A stretch of DNA of 64,000 bases from Azospirillum halopraeferens DSM 3675 (GCF_000429625.1 NZ_AUCF01000012.1:124001-188000), one strand, 5' to 3'; counted from the stretch's first letter, positions 18,081-27,530 are shown. The notes: generated by a model not told the origin, from the sequence alone. Numbers and translations are program-made.

Positions 18081-19352
18081 TCAGGCCGCGGCCGGCACGG
18101 GGGCGGGCAGCAGCGGGCTGTCCACCGCCACCGGCACGCCCGCGCGCAGCGAGAACTCCGGCACCACCATGTGCGCCGCCTCCACCGTTTCGCCGCTGTT
18201 GTCGCTGAGCCGCCAGGCGCCGGGCCGGAGGTCGAGAACCGCGACGTCGGCCACCATGCCCGGCGCCAGCGCCCCGATCTCGCCGGCCATGCCCAGCATG
18301 CGCGCGGGGTTGGCGGTGACCGTCGCCAGCACCTCGGCCAGCGGCACGCCCAGCGCCAGCAGTTCGGTCATCGCGTGGGTCAGGCTGAAGGGGGCGACAC
18401 CGAAGAAGGGATTGCCGGCCCGGTCCGGGTCGGCATCGCCGCCGGGCGCCTTCACGTTGTAGCCGTGCAGGTCGGCCCCCAGCGTGTGGGGCCGGATGCC
18501 GGCGGCCAGGGTGCGCCGCGCCATCTCGAAGCTGAAGTGGGAGCCGTGGCCCACGTCCACGGTCAGGCCGCGCTCCAGCGCCCGGTGGATGACCGGATGC
18601 ACCTCGCCCGTGCGGGTGGAGATGAAGCCGCCGGGGTGGCGCGTGAAGGGATGGGCCAGGATGTCGCCGGGCTCCAGGATGGGGATGAGTTCCTCCACCA
18701 GCAGATCAGGGTCGACGGCCCGGCCGCCCTCGGCGTCCGGCCACAGGCGGCCGAGGTGGACGTACAGCGGGACGCCGATGCCGGCGGCGATCCGCTTGGC
18801 CAGCTTCATCACCTCCAGCCCCCAGCGCGAGGCCCCGCCCATCTCGCAATGGGCCTTGATGCCGCGGACGAGGTCGCGGTTGGCCAGCCCCGCCCGGATC
18901 GTCGCGTCCACGTCGACGCAGTCCGGCCGGTAGAGCTGCGGGTAGTAATGCCCTTCCAGCCCGCCGACGAGATAGGCGGAGAGGAAGCAGAGGGTGCGCG
19001 ACCGCGCCGGCTCGGCGATGAACCGGCGGAACGCCGGCAGCGTCATCAGGCTGGGCCCGCCCTGGTCCACCAGCGTGCTGACGCCCGACCGCACGCCGAC
19101 CATGTCGGGGTTGAGCCCGAAGCGGCCCGTGACGTGCTCGAACACATGGGCGTGGGTGTCGATCAGGCCGGGGACGACGAGCTTGCCGGACACGTCGATG
19201 ATGCGGTCGGCGGCACCGTCCGGAACGCGCGGCGCCAGGGCGGCGATGCGGCCGTCGGCGATGGCGAGATCACCGACCGCATCGACGCCGTTGGCCGGAT
19301 CGATGATCCGCCCGCCGCGAAGAACGAGGTCGAAGGAGTGCTGGGCGGACAT
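18081..19352 (-). CDS. Metal-dependent amidohydrolase (dihydroorotase/deacetylase-like)
   Basis: Amidohydrolase-superfamily enzyme, 423 residues. Metal-binding residues of the TIM barrel are visible: H67 and H69 (DTHAHV), probable carboxylated bridging lysine K166 (GIKAHCEM), H199 (YVHLG), H234 (LAHPF) and D293 (GADLHG). The flanking beta sandwich (LVLRGGRIIDPANG ... VPGLID) is that of hydantoinase/dihydroorotase relatives. The closest pattern is the amidohydrolase/deacetylase metallohydrolase group. It should cleave a cyclic or linear amide in the cytoplasm. First gene of the leftward operon, about 34 bases after the predicted start of a sigma-54 promoter. AAGGGGA is the ribosome-binding site. 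Confidence 0.88.
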   Translation of the reverse strand: MSAQHSFDLVLRGGRIIDPANGVDAVGDLAIADGRIAALAPRVPDGAADRIIDVSGKLVVPGLIDTHAHVFEHVTGRFGLNPDMVGVRSGVSTLVDQGGPSLMTLPAFRRFIAEPARSRTLCFLSAYLVGGLEGHYYPQLYRPDCVDVDATIRAGLANRDLVRGIKAHCEMGGASRWGLEVMKLAKRIAAGIGVPLYVHLGRLWPDAEGGRAVDPDLLVEELIPILEPGDILAHPFTRHPGGFISTRTGEVHPVIHRALERGLTVDVGHGSHFSFEMARRTLAAGIRPHTLGADLHGYNVKAPGGDADPDRAGNPFFGVAPFSLTHAMTELLALGVPLAEVLATVTANPARMLGMAGEIGALAPGMVADVAVLDLRPGAWRLSDNSGETVEAAHMVVPEFSLRAGVPVAVDSPLLPAPVPAAA

Positions 19353-19396
19353 GCGGTCCCCTTGCTGAGCGGTGTGGAGTTGGTCCGCCCCGTCCC

Positions 19397-19412
19397 AGCA
19401 AGCGCCATGCCA
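19397..19412 (-). promoter_or_regulatory. Sigma-54 promoter for the leftward operon
   Basis: Read on the minus strand, TGGCATG-GCGC-TTGCT matches the RpoN consensus TGGCACG-N4-TTGCT with one mismatch. The GG and GC are correctly phased. The predicted transcript start is near 19386, 34 bases upstream of the amidohydrolase ATG. Confidence 0.75.
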
Positions 19413-19424
19413 CGTCGGATTTTC

Positions 19425-19440
19425 CGTCAGCCTGCTGACG
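19425..19440. promoter_or_regulatory. Palindrome CGTCAGC-CT-GCTGACG (copy 1)
   Basis: Seven-base perfect arms around CT, with the core TCAGCCTGCTGA. It is one of three related sites in the divergent region. It lies about 13 bases upstream of the leftward -24 element, so it could repress that promoter or act as an activator site for the opposite one. Confidence 0.6.
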
Positions 19441-19575
19441 ATGGGTCCAGCGATGTCCGCTTCGGCATGATCATTACATTATATCAATTGGTTACCTTTT
19501 GACTCCGGATGGACCGCACCGTCGGTGTATGGCCGCGACATCCGTTTTTCACGGCAGAAGCGCCACCGTCGTTCA

Positions 19576-19587
19576 TCAGCATACTGA
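19576..19587. promoter_or_regulatory. Palindrome-like TCAGCATACTGA (copy 2)
   Basis: Second member of the TCAGC-n-TGCTGA set, with one arm mismatch. Its centre lies 149 bases from copy 1 and 162 bases from copy 3, in the middle of the divergent region. Confidence 0.5.
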
Positions 19588-19660
19588 CGTATGCCCACCG
19601 GGTGTGCAGCCCCTGCTTCACCGTTCATCGGCCTTTTGGAGGCAAAATACGGGCGCAGAA

Positions 19661-19674
19661 TTGATCCAGATCAA
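19661..19674. promoter_or_regulatory. FNR/FixK box (anaerobox)
   Basis: TTGAT-CCAG-ATCAA is a perfect match to the FNR/FixK consensus TTGAT-N4-ATCAA. It overlaps a second inverted repeat, TCAATG-A-CATTGA, at 19671-19683. The position is about 145 bases upstream of the rightward sigma-54 -24 element. It suggests that oxygen or redox state feeds into this divergon. Confidence 0.6.
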
Positions 19675-19737
19675 TGACATTGACGCAATAACCTTTCTTC
19701 GGATCGGGGCTTGACCGCGATTCCCCTGCCTTTTTCC

Positions 19738-19749
19738 TCAGCATGCTGA
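19738..19749. promoter_or_regulatory. Perfect palindrome TCAGCATGCTGA (copy 3)
   Basis: A perfect 12-bp palindrome centred about 90 bases upstream of the predicted rightward transcript start, the classic distance for an enhancer-binding-protein site of a sigma-54 promoter. Confidence 0.6.
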
Positions 19750-19807
19750 AGAGTTTCCGGGAGGGGTGCCGGCGGCGGAGTCCAGGAAATCCGCGCCCGC
19801 CACGTTC

Positions 19808-19822
19808 TGGCACGGCCATTGC
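19808..19822 (+). promoter_or_regulatory. Sigma-54 promoter for the rightward operon
   Basis: TGGCACG-GCCA-TTGC matches the RpoN consensus TGGCACG-N4-TTGC at every defined position. The predicted start is near 19834, 37 bases ahead of the LivH ATG, with AGGAAGGAGA between. Confidence 0.82.
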
Positions 19823-19870
19823 GAAGCGGCCGGCCCAAAGGACGCTTTACTCAGGAAGGAGACGCGTCGG

Positions 19871-20743
19871 ATGGCGGAATTCCTCCAGCATTGCGCCAAT
19901 GCAATGATACTGGGCGGCACCTACGCGCTGCTGGGCATCGGTTTGACGCTGATATTCGGCATCATGCGCGTGGTCAACTTCACCCATGGCGAGCTGTACA
20001 CCTTCGGCGCCTACATGGCGTTCATGCTGGCGGGGCTGTTCGCGTTCAATTTCTTCGTTTCTCTGGTGCTGGCCGCGCTGCTGGGGGTGGCTCTGGGCGC
20101 CCTGATCGAGCGGGTGCTCCTGCGCCCGCTCCGGGGAGCCGACATCGACACCACGATGCTGGTGATGATCGGCGCCGGCATCGCCCTGCAGGCCAGCGAA
20201 CAGCTCGTCTGGGGCGGCGTCGCCAAGAGCGTACCCAACCCGTTCCCGACCGCACCGCTGACCATCGGCCCGGTGTCCATCGGCCCGATCCGGCTGTTCG
20301 TGCTGGGCGTCGCGGTGCTGCTGCTCATCGCCTTCTACGGGCTGATCAACCGCACGCGCCTGGGCATGGCGATGCGCGCCACCTTCCAGGATCCCGACAC
20401 GGCCGCCCTGATGGGGGTCAACATCCGCGTGATGTACACCATGACCTTCGCCCTCGGGTCCGGACTGGCGGCCATCGCCGGCGCCCTGCTGGGGCCGATC
20501 TTCATCGTCTACCCGACCATGGGCGACCTCGTGGCCCTGAAGGCGTTCGCCATCGTCATCCTGGGCGGCCTCGGCAACATCCCCGGCGCCGTCATCGGCG
20601 GCTTCGTGCTCGCCTTCGTCGAGGAGTTCGGCGCCGGCTACGTGTCGTCGGGCTACCGCGACGCCATGGGCTTCCTTCTCATCATCGCCGTGCTGATCGT
20701 GCGGCCCCGGGGACTCTTCGCCGCGAAGGAGCGGATCGGATGA
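19871..20743 (+). CDS. LIV-type ABC permease, LivH family
   Basis: The 290-residue inner-membrane permease contains [28 protein letters not shown] (in pieces), the conserved start of LivH proteins. It also has the cytoplasmic loop [18 protein letters not shown] and the EAA-like [20 protein letters not shown] (in pieces). The ATG at 19871 is preceded by AGGAAGGAGA. The in-frame upstream extension to 19766 crosses the sigma-54 promoter and is not expected to be translated. First gene of the rightward operon. Confidence 0.9.
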   Translation: MAEFLQHCANAMILGGTYALLGIGLTLIFGIMRVVNFTHGELYTFGAYMAFMLAGLFAFNFFVSLVLAALLGVALGALIERVLLRPLRGADIDTTMLVMIGAGIALQASEQLVWGGVAKSVPNPFPTAPLTIGPVSIGPIRLFVLGVAVLLLIAFYGLINRTRLGMAMRATFQDPDTAALMGVNIRVMYTMTFALGSGLAAIAGALLGPIFIVYPTMGDLVALKAFAIVILGGLGNIPGAVIGGFVLAFVEEFGAGYVSSGYRDAMGFLLIIAVLIVRPRGLFAAKERIG

Positions 20744-21786
20744 CGCAGCAACTCCTCCCCTGGCTGTTCCTGGCATTCATGGCGACCCTGCCGCTGTGGA
20801 TGACCGACCTCTACGTCCTGCATGTGCTGGTCTCCACCGGCATCTTCATCATCGGGGCCATGAGCCTGAACCTGCTGCTGGGCTACACGGGCCAGCTCAG
20901 CCTCGGCCACATCGCCTTCTTCGGCATCGGCGCCTACACCAGCGCGCTGCTGTCGCTCGGGTTCGACCTGGACCTCGGCGGGGCGGAGCCGTTCGTCGTC
21001 GGGCCGCAGCCGGTCTGGATCGCGTTCACCGGCGGCGTGCTGATGGCTGCGGCCTTCGGCGGCCTCATCGGCAAGCTGGCGTTCCGCGTGCGCGGCGCCT
21101 ACTTCGTCATCGTCACCATCAGCTTCGCGCAGGTCATGCGCATGGTGGCGCTGAACTGGGTCGACCTGACCGAAGGCCCGATGGCCCTGACCGGCATTCC
21201 GCCCCTGTCGGTGTGGCTGCCGGGCGAGGGCGTGATCGGGCTCTACGACAAGCTGTCCAACTACCTCCTCGTGCTGGGCGTGGCCGTCGTCTGCTACGTG
21301 GTCATCCGGCACCTCGTCGACTCCCGGGTCGGCCGCGCCATGGTGGCGCTGCGCGAGAACGAGCCGCTGGCCCGCTCCGTCGGCATCGACGTCACCCGCT
21401 ATCTGGTGATCGCCACGGTGATCGCCGCCGGCATGGCCGGCGCGGCGGGCGGCCTCTACGCCCATTACGTCCGCATCGTCGACCCCGACGTCTTCCTGTT
21501 CATCTACACGGTGACCATGGTCATCATGGTGATCACCGGCGGCAAGGGGACGCTGGCCGGCCCCATCGTCGGCGGCCTCCTGTTCGGCGCCCTGCCCGAG
21601 GTGCTGCGCGAGGTGGCGCGGCCCGAGGTGCAGTGGATCGTCTACGGCATTGCCATGATCGTCATCGTCTTCTTCCTGCCGCAGGGCATCGTCCCGGCGG
21701 CAGGCCGGCTGTGGGAGCGCCTGCGCCCCCGGCGCCCGGCCCCCGGCGGGACGGCGCTGCGCGCGGGCAAGGAGACCTCGGCATGA
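20740..21786 (+). CDS. LIV-type ABC permease, LivM family
   Basis: Second permease, 348 residues. It has MSLNLLLGYTGQLSLGHIAFFGIGAYTSA (in pieces), the LivM hallmark, and the ATPase-contact loop AMVALRENEPLARSVGIDV (in pieces). The ATG overlaps the LivH stop (ATGA), so translation is coupled. Longer in-frame sequence upstream is a shadow of livH. Confidence 0.9.
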   Translation: MTQQLLPWLFLAFMATLPLWMTDLYVLHVLVSTGIFIIGAMSLNLLLGYTGQLSLGHIAFFGIGAYTSALLSLGFDLDLGGAEPFVVGPQPVWIAFTGGVLMAAAFGGLIGKLAFRVRGAYFVIVTISFAQVMRMVALNWVDLTEGPMALTGIPPLSVWLPGEGVIGLYDKLSNYLLVLGVAVVCYVVIRHLVDSRVGRAMVALRENEPLARSVGIDVTRYLVIATVIAAGMAGAAGGLYAHYVRIVDPDVFLFIYTVTMVIMVITGGKGTLAGPIVGGLLFGALPEVLREVARPEVQWIVYGIAMIVIVFFLPQGIVPAAGRLWERLRPRRPAPGGTALRAGKETSA

Positions 21787-22613
21787 GCGCCGCCCCCGCC
21801 CCTGTCCCCGTGTCTGCACCCGCCTCCGCGCCCGCGCCCGTGGCCCTGGACGTGCGGGAGGTCGCCGTGCATTTCAGCGGCCTGGTCGCCATCGCCAGCA
21901 TGAGCTTCCGGGTGCCCGAAGGGGAGATCGTCAGCCTGATCGGCCCCAACGGCGCCGGCAAGACGACCGCCTTCAACGTCATCACCGGCTTCCTGAAGCC
22001 GACCCGCGGAACCGTCCTGTGCGGCGGCAGCGACCTGACCCGGCTGACCCCGGAACGGATCGCCGCGCTCGGCGTCGTGCGGACCTTCCAGCGCACCAGC
22101 ATCTTCGCCGGCTGCACCGTGCTGGAGAACGTGCTGACCGGCCTGCACCGCCGCGGCCGTACGGAAACGCTGGCGGCCCTGCTGCGCCTGCCCGGCGTCC
22201 GCGCCGAGACCCAGCGCCTGCGCGCCACCGCGGCGGAGATCCTGGCCTTCGTCGGCCTGGCCCACCGCGACGGCGAGTTGGCGGCCAACCTCTCCTACGG
22301 GGAGCAGCGGCTGCTCGGCATCGCCATCGCCCTGGCCGCCGACCCCCGGCTGCTGCTGCTGGACGAGCCCGCCGCCGGCCTCAACCCGTCGGAGACCGAG
22401 GCGTTCATGGGCGTCGTCCGCGGCATCCGCGACCGCGGCGTCACCGTCCTGCTGGTGGAGCACGACATGCGCATGGTGATGACCATCTCCGACCGCGTGG
22501 TCGTGCTGAACCACGGCCGCATCATCGCCGAGGGCCGGCCGGAGGCGGTGCAGTCCGACCCCGAGGTCATCCGCGCCTATCTCGGCCAGGGGGTGCGCCA
22601 TGCTCAGGGTTGA
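21783..22613 (+). CDS. LIV-type ABC ATPase, LivG family
   Basis: ATPase of 276 residues with an Ala/Pro-rich N-terminal extension of about 20 residues. Walker A is GPNGAGKTT; the LivG-specific VVRTFQRTSIF follows, then signature LSYGEQR and Walker B LLLLDEPAAGLNPSE. The final helix IRAYLG is typical. The start overlaps the LivM stop (ATGA) and the end overlaps the next ATPase by 14 bases. Confidence 0.92.
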   Translation: MSAAPAPVPVSAPASAPAPVALDVREVAVHFSGLVAIASMSFRVPEGEIVSLIGPNGAGKTTAFNVITGFLKPTRGTVLCGGSDLTRLTPERIAALGVVRTFQRTSIFAGCTVLENVLTGLHRRGRTETLAALLRLPGVRAETQRLRATAAEILAFVGLAHRDGELAANLSYGEQRLLGIAIALAADPRLLLLDEPAAGLNPSETEAFMGVVRGIRDRGVTVLLVEHDMRMVMTISDRVVVLNHGRIIAEGRPEAVQSDPEVIRAYLGQGVRHAQG

Positions 22614-23304
22614 CGGCATCTCCGTGCGCTACGGCCGCATCCCCGCCCTGCGCCGCGTGTCCCTGGAGGTCGGCGAGGGGGAACTGGTCACCCTCATCGG
22701 CGCCAACGGGGCGGGCAAGACCACCACCCTCCGGGCGATCAGCGGCCTGCTGCCGCTGGCGGAGGGCTCCATCACCTTCGATGGCCGGTCCATCGCCAAC
22801 GCACCGCCGCGCACCATCCTCGATCTCGGCATCGCCCATTGTCCGGAGGGGCGCCGCGTCTTCCCGCAGCTCAGCGTCCGCGAGAACCTGGAGATGGGCG
22901 CCTACCGGCGCCGCGACCGGGCCGGCGTCGCGGCGGACATGGAGCGGATGTTCCAGCGCTTCCCGCGCCTGCTGGAACGCCTCGGACAGGCGGCCGGCAC
23001 CCTTTCGGGGGGCGAGCAGCAGATGCTGGCCATCGCCCGGGCGCTGATGTCGCGGCCGCGGCTGGTGCTGTTCGACGAACCGTCCCTCGGCCTCGCCCCC
23101 AACCTGGTGGAGCAGACCTTCGCCATCGTGTCCGACATCCGCCGGGAGGGCACCACCGTGCTGATGGTGGAGCAGAACGCCTACGCCGCGCTGGAGATGT
23201 GCGACCGCGCCTACCTGCTGGAGGGCGGCGCGGTCATGGAGCACGGCACCGGCCGGGCCATGCTGGCCAACGACCACATCCAGAGAGCCTATCTGGGCGG
23301 CTGA
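22600..23304 (+). CDS. LIV-type ABC ATPase, LivF family
   Basis: ATPase of 234 residues with Walker A GANGAGKTT, the LivF-specific PEGRRVFPQLSVRENLEMG (in pieces), signature LSGGEQQ and Walker B LVLFDEPSLGLAPN, ending in IQRAYLGG. It completes the HMGF set; the matching periplasmic binding protein is encoded in the divergent operon at 15044-16189. It is followed 15 bases later by the molybdenum hydroxylase. Confidence 0.92.
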   Translation: MLRVDGISVRYGRIPALRRVSLEVGEGELVTLIGANGAGKTTTLRAISGLLPLAEGSITFDGRSIANAPPRTILDLGIAHCPEGRRVFPQLSVRENLEMGAYRRRDRAGVAADMERMFQRFPRLLERLGQAAGTLSGGEQQMLAIARALMSRPRLVLFDEPSLGLAPNLVEQTFAIVSDIRREGTTVLMVEQNAYAALEMCDRAYLLEGGAVMEHGTGRAMLANDHIQRAYLGG

Positions 23305-23319
23305 ACGGAGATCGCGACC

Positions 23320-25665
23320 ATGTCAACCACCACAGGGGTCGGCGCCCCGATCCGCCGCAAGGAGGACGACCGCCTGCTGCGCGGCCGCGGCCGGTTCGTC
23401 GGCGACGTGGCCCTGCCGGGCATGCGGGAGCTGGCGTTCGTCCGCAGCCCCGTCGCCCACGCCCGCATCCGCGCGATCGAAGTGCCGCCGGACCACGCGG
23501 GCGCCGTCTTCACCGGGGCCGACCTGGCGGGCGACGGTGTGCGGGCGATCCGCGCCGCCTCGGGCCTGCCGGGCTTCAAGGTGTCGGAACAGCCGGCCCT
23601 GGCCATCGACAAGGTGCGCTTCGTCGGCGAGCCCGTCGCCGTCTGCGTCGCCGACACCCGCGCCGAGGCGGAGGACATCGCGGCCGCGGTCTTCGTCGAC
23701 TACGACGAGCTGCCGGTGAACGTCGACATGCTGGAGGCGGTGAAGCCCGGGGCGCCGCGGGTGCACGAGCACTGGCCCGACAACGTCATCCTGGAAACCC
23801 GCACGGGCGGCGACCTGTCCGCCGTGGCGGCGACGGCCGCCGTCCGGGTGTCCCGCACCATCCGCACGGCGCGCCAGTGCATGGTGCCGCTGGAGGGCAA
23901 GGGCGTCGTCGCCCACCGGGACCGCCAGGCCGAGCAGCTCGTCCTCACCACGTCGACGCAGATTCCCCACATCGTGCGGGCCGGCCTGGCGGAGTGCCTG
24001 GGGCTCGACCAGGGGGCGATCCGCATCGTGCCGCCGGACATCGGCGGCGGCTTCGGCTGGAAGGGCCTGCTGCAGCCCGAGGAGGTGGTCGCCGCCTGGC
24101 TGGCCCTGCGGCTCGACACACCCGTGCGCTGGACGGAGGACCGGCGCGAGCATCTGGTGGCCGCCGCCAACGCGCGGGAGCACCATTACGAGATCACCGC
24201 CTACGCCGACGCGCGCGGCCGGCTGCTGGGCATCGAGGCCGACGCCCTGGTCGACGCCGGCGCCTATTCCGTCTACCCCTTCACGGCCTGCCTGGAGGCG
24301 GCGCAGATCGGCAGCATCCTGCCCGGTCCCTACGACTTTCCCCATTACCGCTGCCGCACCGTCTCGGTCGCCACCAACAAGCCGCCGCTGGTCCCCTTCC
24401 GCGGCGTCGCCCGCACCGGCGTCTGCTTCGCCATGGAACAGATGATCGACGCCGTCGCCGCCGCCGTCGGCCGCGAAGCCCTGGAGGTGCGGCTGGAGAA
24501 CCTGGTGCGGCCGGAGCAGATGCCCTTCGACAACGTCACCGGCAAGCATTTCGACAGCGGCGACTATCCGGAATCGGTCCGCCGGGCGGCGGCGGCCATC
24601 GGGGTGGAGGGGGTGCGGGAGCGCCGGGCGCGGGGCGAGCCGGACGGCCGCCTCGTCGGCGTCGGCTTCGCCACCTATTGCGAGCAGGCGGCTCACGGCA
24701 CCGCGGTCTATCACGGCTGGGGCATTCCCATGGTGCCGGGGCACGAGCAGGCGCACGCCCGCATCACCCCGGACGGGGGGCTGGAGCTGCGCGTCGGCGT
24801 CCAGTCGCACGGCCAGAGCATGGAGACCACCTTCGCGCAGGTGGCGCACGAGGTGCTGGGCATCCCCGTCGACCGGATCAAGCTGGTGCACGGCGACACG
24901 GCGCTGACGCCGTACTCCACCGGCACCTGGGGATCGCGCAGCATGGTGATGGCCGGCGGCGCCGTCGCCACCGCCTGCCGCCGGTTGGCGGAGCGGGTGC
25001 GCCGCATCGGCGGCCATCTCCTGCAGGTGCCCGCCGGCGACACGACGCTGGCCGACGGCTGCGTGCGCGCCGGGGCGGCTTCCGTCACCGTCCGGGAGGT
25101 GGCGCACACCTGGTACCGGGCGCCGCAGCGCCTGCCGGCCGACGTGGATCCCGGCGGGCTGGAGGTCACCGCCGGCTACAAGCCCGGCAGCGACCACGGT
25201 ACCTTCTCCTACGCCACCCACGCCGCCGTGGTGGCGGTCGATCCCGAGCTGGGGTCGGTGGAGATTCTCGACTACGTCGTCGTCGAGGATGCCGGCACCA
25301 TGGTCAACCCCATGGTGGTCGACGGCCAGATCTACGGCGGCGTCGCCCAGGGCATCGGCACCGCGCTGTACGAGCGCATGCCCTACGACGCCGAGGGCCA
25401 GCCCCTGGCCTCCACCTTCATGGACTATCTCATCCCCGGCTTCACCGAGGTTCCGCACGTGAGGATCCTGCACATGCACACGCCGTCCCCCTACACCGAG
25501 TTCGGGGTCAAGGGCATCGGTGAGGGCGGAGCCATCGCCCCGCCGGCCGCCCTCTGCAACGCCATCAACGACGCGCTGGCGCCGCGCGGCGCCACCGTCA
25601 CCGACGCGCCCATGACGCCGGAGGTCATCCTGGAGGCGCTGAGGCGCGCCGGAGGCCCGGCATGA
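23320..25665 (+). CDS. Molybdenum hydroxylase, molybdopterin-binding large subunit (xanthine dehydrogenase family)
   Basis: The 781-residue catalytic subunit has the N-terminal a/b hammerhead domain (RRKEDDRLLRGRGRFVGDV), Mo-cofactor segments GGGFGWKG and LVPFRGVARTGVCFAMEQ (about 357-374), and the catalytic glutamate near E735 in GIGEGG. It hydroxylates a carbon next to nitrogen in heterocycles, or an aldehyde, using water as oxygen donor. The active-site loop PFRGVAR lacks the AYxCSFR signature of true CO dehydrogenase, so a 'coxL' label would be misleading. The ATG follows CGGAGA. The end overlaps the FAD subunit by 4 bases. Confidence 0.9.
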   Translation: MSTTTGVGAPIRRKEDDRLLRGRGRFVGDVALPGMRELAFVRSPVAHARIRAIEVPPDHAGAVFTGADLAGDGVRAIRAASGLPGFKVSEQPALAIDKVRFVGEPVAVCVADTRAEAEDIAAAVFVDYDELPVNVDMLEAVKPGAPRVHEHWPDNVILETRTGGDLSAVAATAAVRVSRTIRTARQCMVPLEGKGVVAHRDRQAEQLVLTTSTQIPHIVRAGLAECLGLDQGAIRIVPPDIGGGFGWKGLLQPEEVVAAWLALRLDTPVRWTEDRREHLVAAANAREHHYEITAYADARGRLLGIEADALVDAGAYSVYPFTACLEAAQIGSILPGPYDFPHYRCRTVSVATNKPPLVPFRGVARTGVCFAMEQMIDAVAAAVGREALEVRLENLVRPEQMPFDNVTGKHFDSGDYPESVRRAAAAIGVEGVRERRARGEPDGRLVGVGFATYCEQAAHGTAVYHGWGIPMVPGHEQAHARITPDGGLELRVGVQSHGQSMETTFAQVAHEVLGIPVDRIKLVHGDTALTPYSTGTWGSRSMVMAGGAVATACRRLAERVRRIGGHLLQVPAGDTTLADGCVRAGAASVTVREVAHTWYRAPQRLPADVDPGGLEVTAGYKPGSDHGTFSYATHAAVVAVDPELGSVEILDYVVVEDAGTMVNPMVVDGQIYGGVAQGIGTALYERMPYDAEGQPLASTFMDYLIPGFTEVPHVRILHMHTPSPYTEFGVKGIGEGGAIAPPAALCNAINDALAPRGATVTDAPMTPEVILEALRRAGGPA

Positions 25666-26458
25666 AGGCGGCCGATTTCGACTACGCCGCGCCGCGGACG
25701 CTGGACGACGCGCTGGCGCTGCTGGCCCGCGACGACGGCGCGGCGCGGCCGGTCGCCGGCTCGCAATCGCTGGGGCCGATGCTGAACCTGCGCCTGGCCC
25801 AACCCGGCCTGCTGGTGGACATCACCCGCATCCCCGAGCTGCGGGACATCGCCGTCGACGGCGACGCGCTGGTGGTCGGCGCCTGCGTCACCCACGCCCG
25901 CCTGGAGGACGGCGGCTACCCCGACCCCACCGGCGGCGTGCCGGCGCGGGTGGCGGCGGGGATCGCCTACCGCGCCGTGCGCAACCGCGGCACCATCGGC
26001 GGCAGCCTGGCCCACGCCGACCCCGCCGCCGACTGGGTGGCGGCGCTGACGGCGCTCGGCGCCGACGTGATCGTCGCCGGTCCGCACGGGCGGCGCAGCG
26101 TGGCCATGGCGGACTTCATCGTCGGCGCCTTCGAAACCGATCTGCGACCGGGCGAGATCATCGCCGCCGTCCGCATCCCCGCCCTGTCGGAGCGGGCGCG
26201 CTGGGGCTACGTCAAGGTCTGCCGCAAGACCGGGGAGTTCTCGCACGCCACCGGCGCGGTGCTGGCCGACCCGGGGCGCGGCGTCGCCCGCTGCGTCGTC
26301 GCCGCGGCGTCGGGCAGGCCGGTCGTGCTGGACGATCCCCGTCTGCTGGCCGATGCCGCCGCGCGCGACGCCGCCGTCGCCGCCCGCCTCGGCGGCGATC
26401 CCGCCGCCATCCGCCCCCATCTCGTCGCGCTGCGGCGCGCCGTCGCGCAGGTCACGCC

Positions 26459-26462
<4 letters not shown>
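25662..26462 (+). CDS. Molybdenum hydroxylase, FAD-binding medium subunit
   Basis: The 266-residue subunit passes electrons from the iron-sulfur subunit to the acceptor. The FAD contacts are AGSQSLGPMLNLRLAQP (residues ~28-44) and RNRGTIGGSLAHADPAAD (~108-125). Both ends overlap neighbouring subunit genes by 4 bases (ATGA), which favours 1:1:1 synthesis. Confidence 0.92.
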
Positions 26463-26947
<485 letters not shown>

Positions 26948-26951
26948 GACC

Positions 26952-27530
26952 ATGCCCCGGATCACCCAGAGCTTCACCGTCGCCTTCCCGCGCGACCGCG
27001 TCTGGCCGCTTCTGGCCGACGCCGGGCAGGTCGTCGACTGCATGCCCGGCGCGGCCCTCGACGGGCCGGTGCAGGACGGCCGCATCGCCGGACGCATGCG
27101 CGTCAAGCTGGGCCCCATCGCCGCCGACTTCGCCGGAGAGGGCGAACTGGCGCTGGACCCGGCCACCCACAGCGGCACCATCAGCGGCCAGGGAACCGAT
27201 GCCCGGAACAACTCCCGCGCCAGGGGTGCCGTGACCTTCACGGTGGCCGAGGACGCCGGCGGGGCCGAGACGCGCGTCGACCTGAGCGTCGATTTCACGC
27301 TGACCGGGACGCTGGCCCAGTTCGGCCGCGCCGGCATCGTCAACGAGATCGCCCGCCGCCTGGCCGGGGAGTTCGCCCGCAACCTGGAGGCCCGCCTGGC
27401 GGCCGAAGCCCCCCTCGCCCCTCCCGCACCCCCCGCCGCGCGGGAGCTGAACGCCGCGGCCCTGCTGCTGGCGATCATCCGCGACTGGATCAAAGGCTTG
27501 CCGTCGGGGCTGCGGCGGCGTAGCCAGTAG
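26952..27530 (+). CDS. CoxG/SRPBCC-family protein linked to the molybdenum hydroxylase
   Basis: The 192-residue protein has the SRPBCC (START-like) fold start RITQSFTVAFPRDRVWPLLADAGQVVDCMPGA (in pieces), then the CoxG pattern GRMRVKLGPIAADFAGEGEL. It ends in a Pro/Ala-rich linker and a short amphipathic tail. CoxG proteins accompany molybdenum hydroxylases and are implicated in anchoring or delivering substrate. The ATG at 26952 is preferred; an 11-codon upstream extension overlaps the FeS gene. Confidence 0.85.
   Translation: MPRITQSFTVAFPRDRVWPLLADAGQVVDCMPGAALDGPVQDGRIAGRMRVKLGPIAADFAGEGELALDPATHSGTISGQGTDARNNSRARGAVTFTVAEDAGGAETRVDLSVDFTLTGTLAQFGRAGIVNEIARRLAGEFARNLEARLAAEAPLAPPAPPAARELNAAALLLAIIRDWIKGLPSGLRRRSQ

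Noticed and set aside
23323..25479. Minus-strand frame of 718 codons opposite the molybdenum hydroxylase
   Set aside because: Its His/Gly/Arg-rich translation is typical of antisense shadows and shows no motif.
23320..25665. Aerobic carbon-monoxide dehydrogenase large subunit (CoxL)
   Set aside because: The active-site loop PFRGVAR does not match the AYxCSFR or AYRGAGR loops of the CoxL forms.
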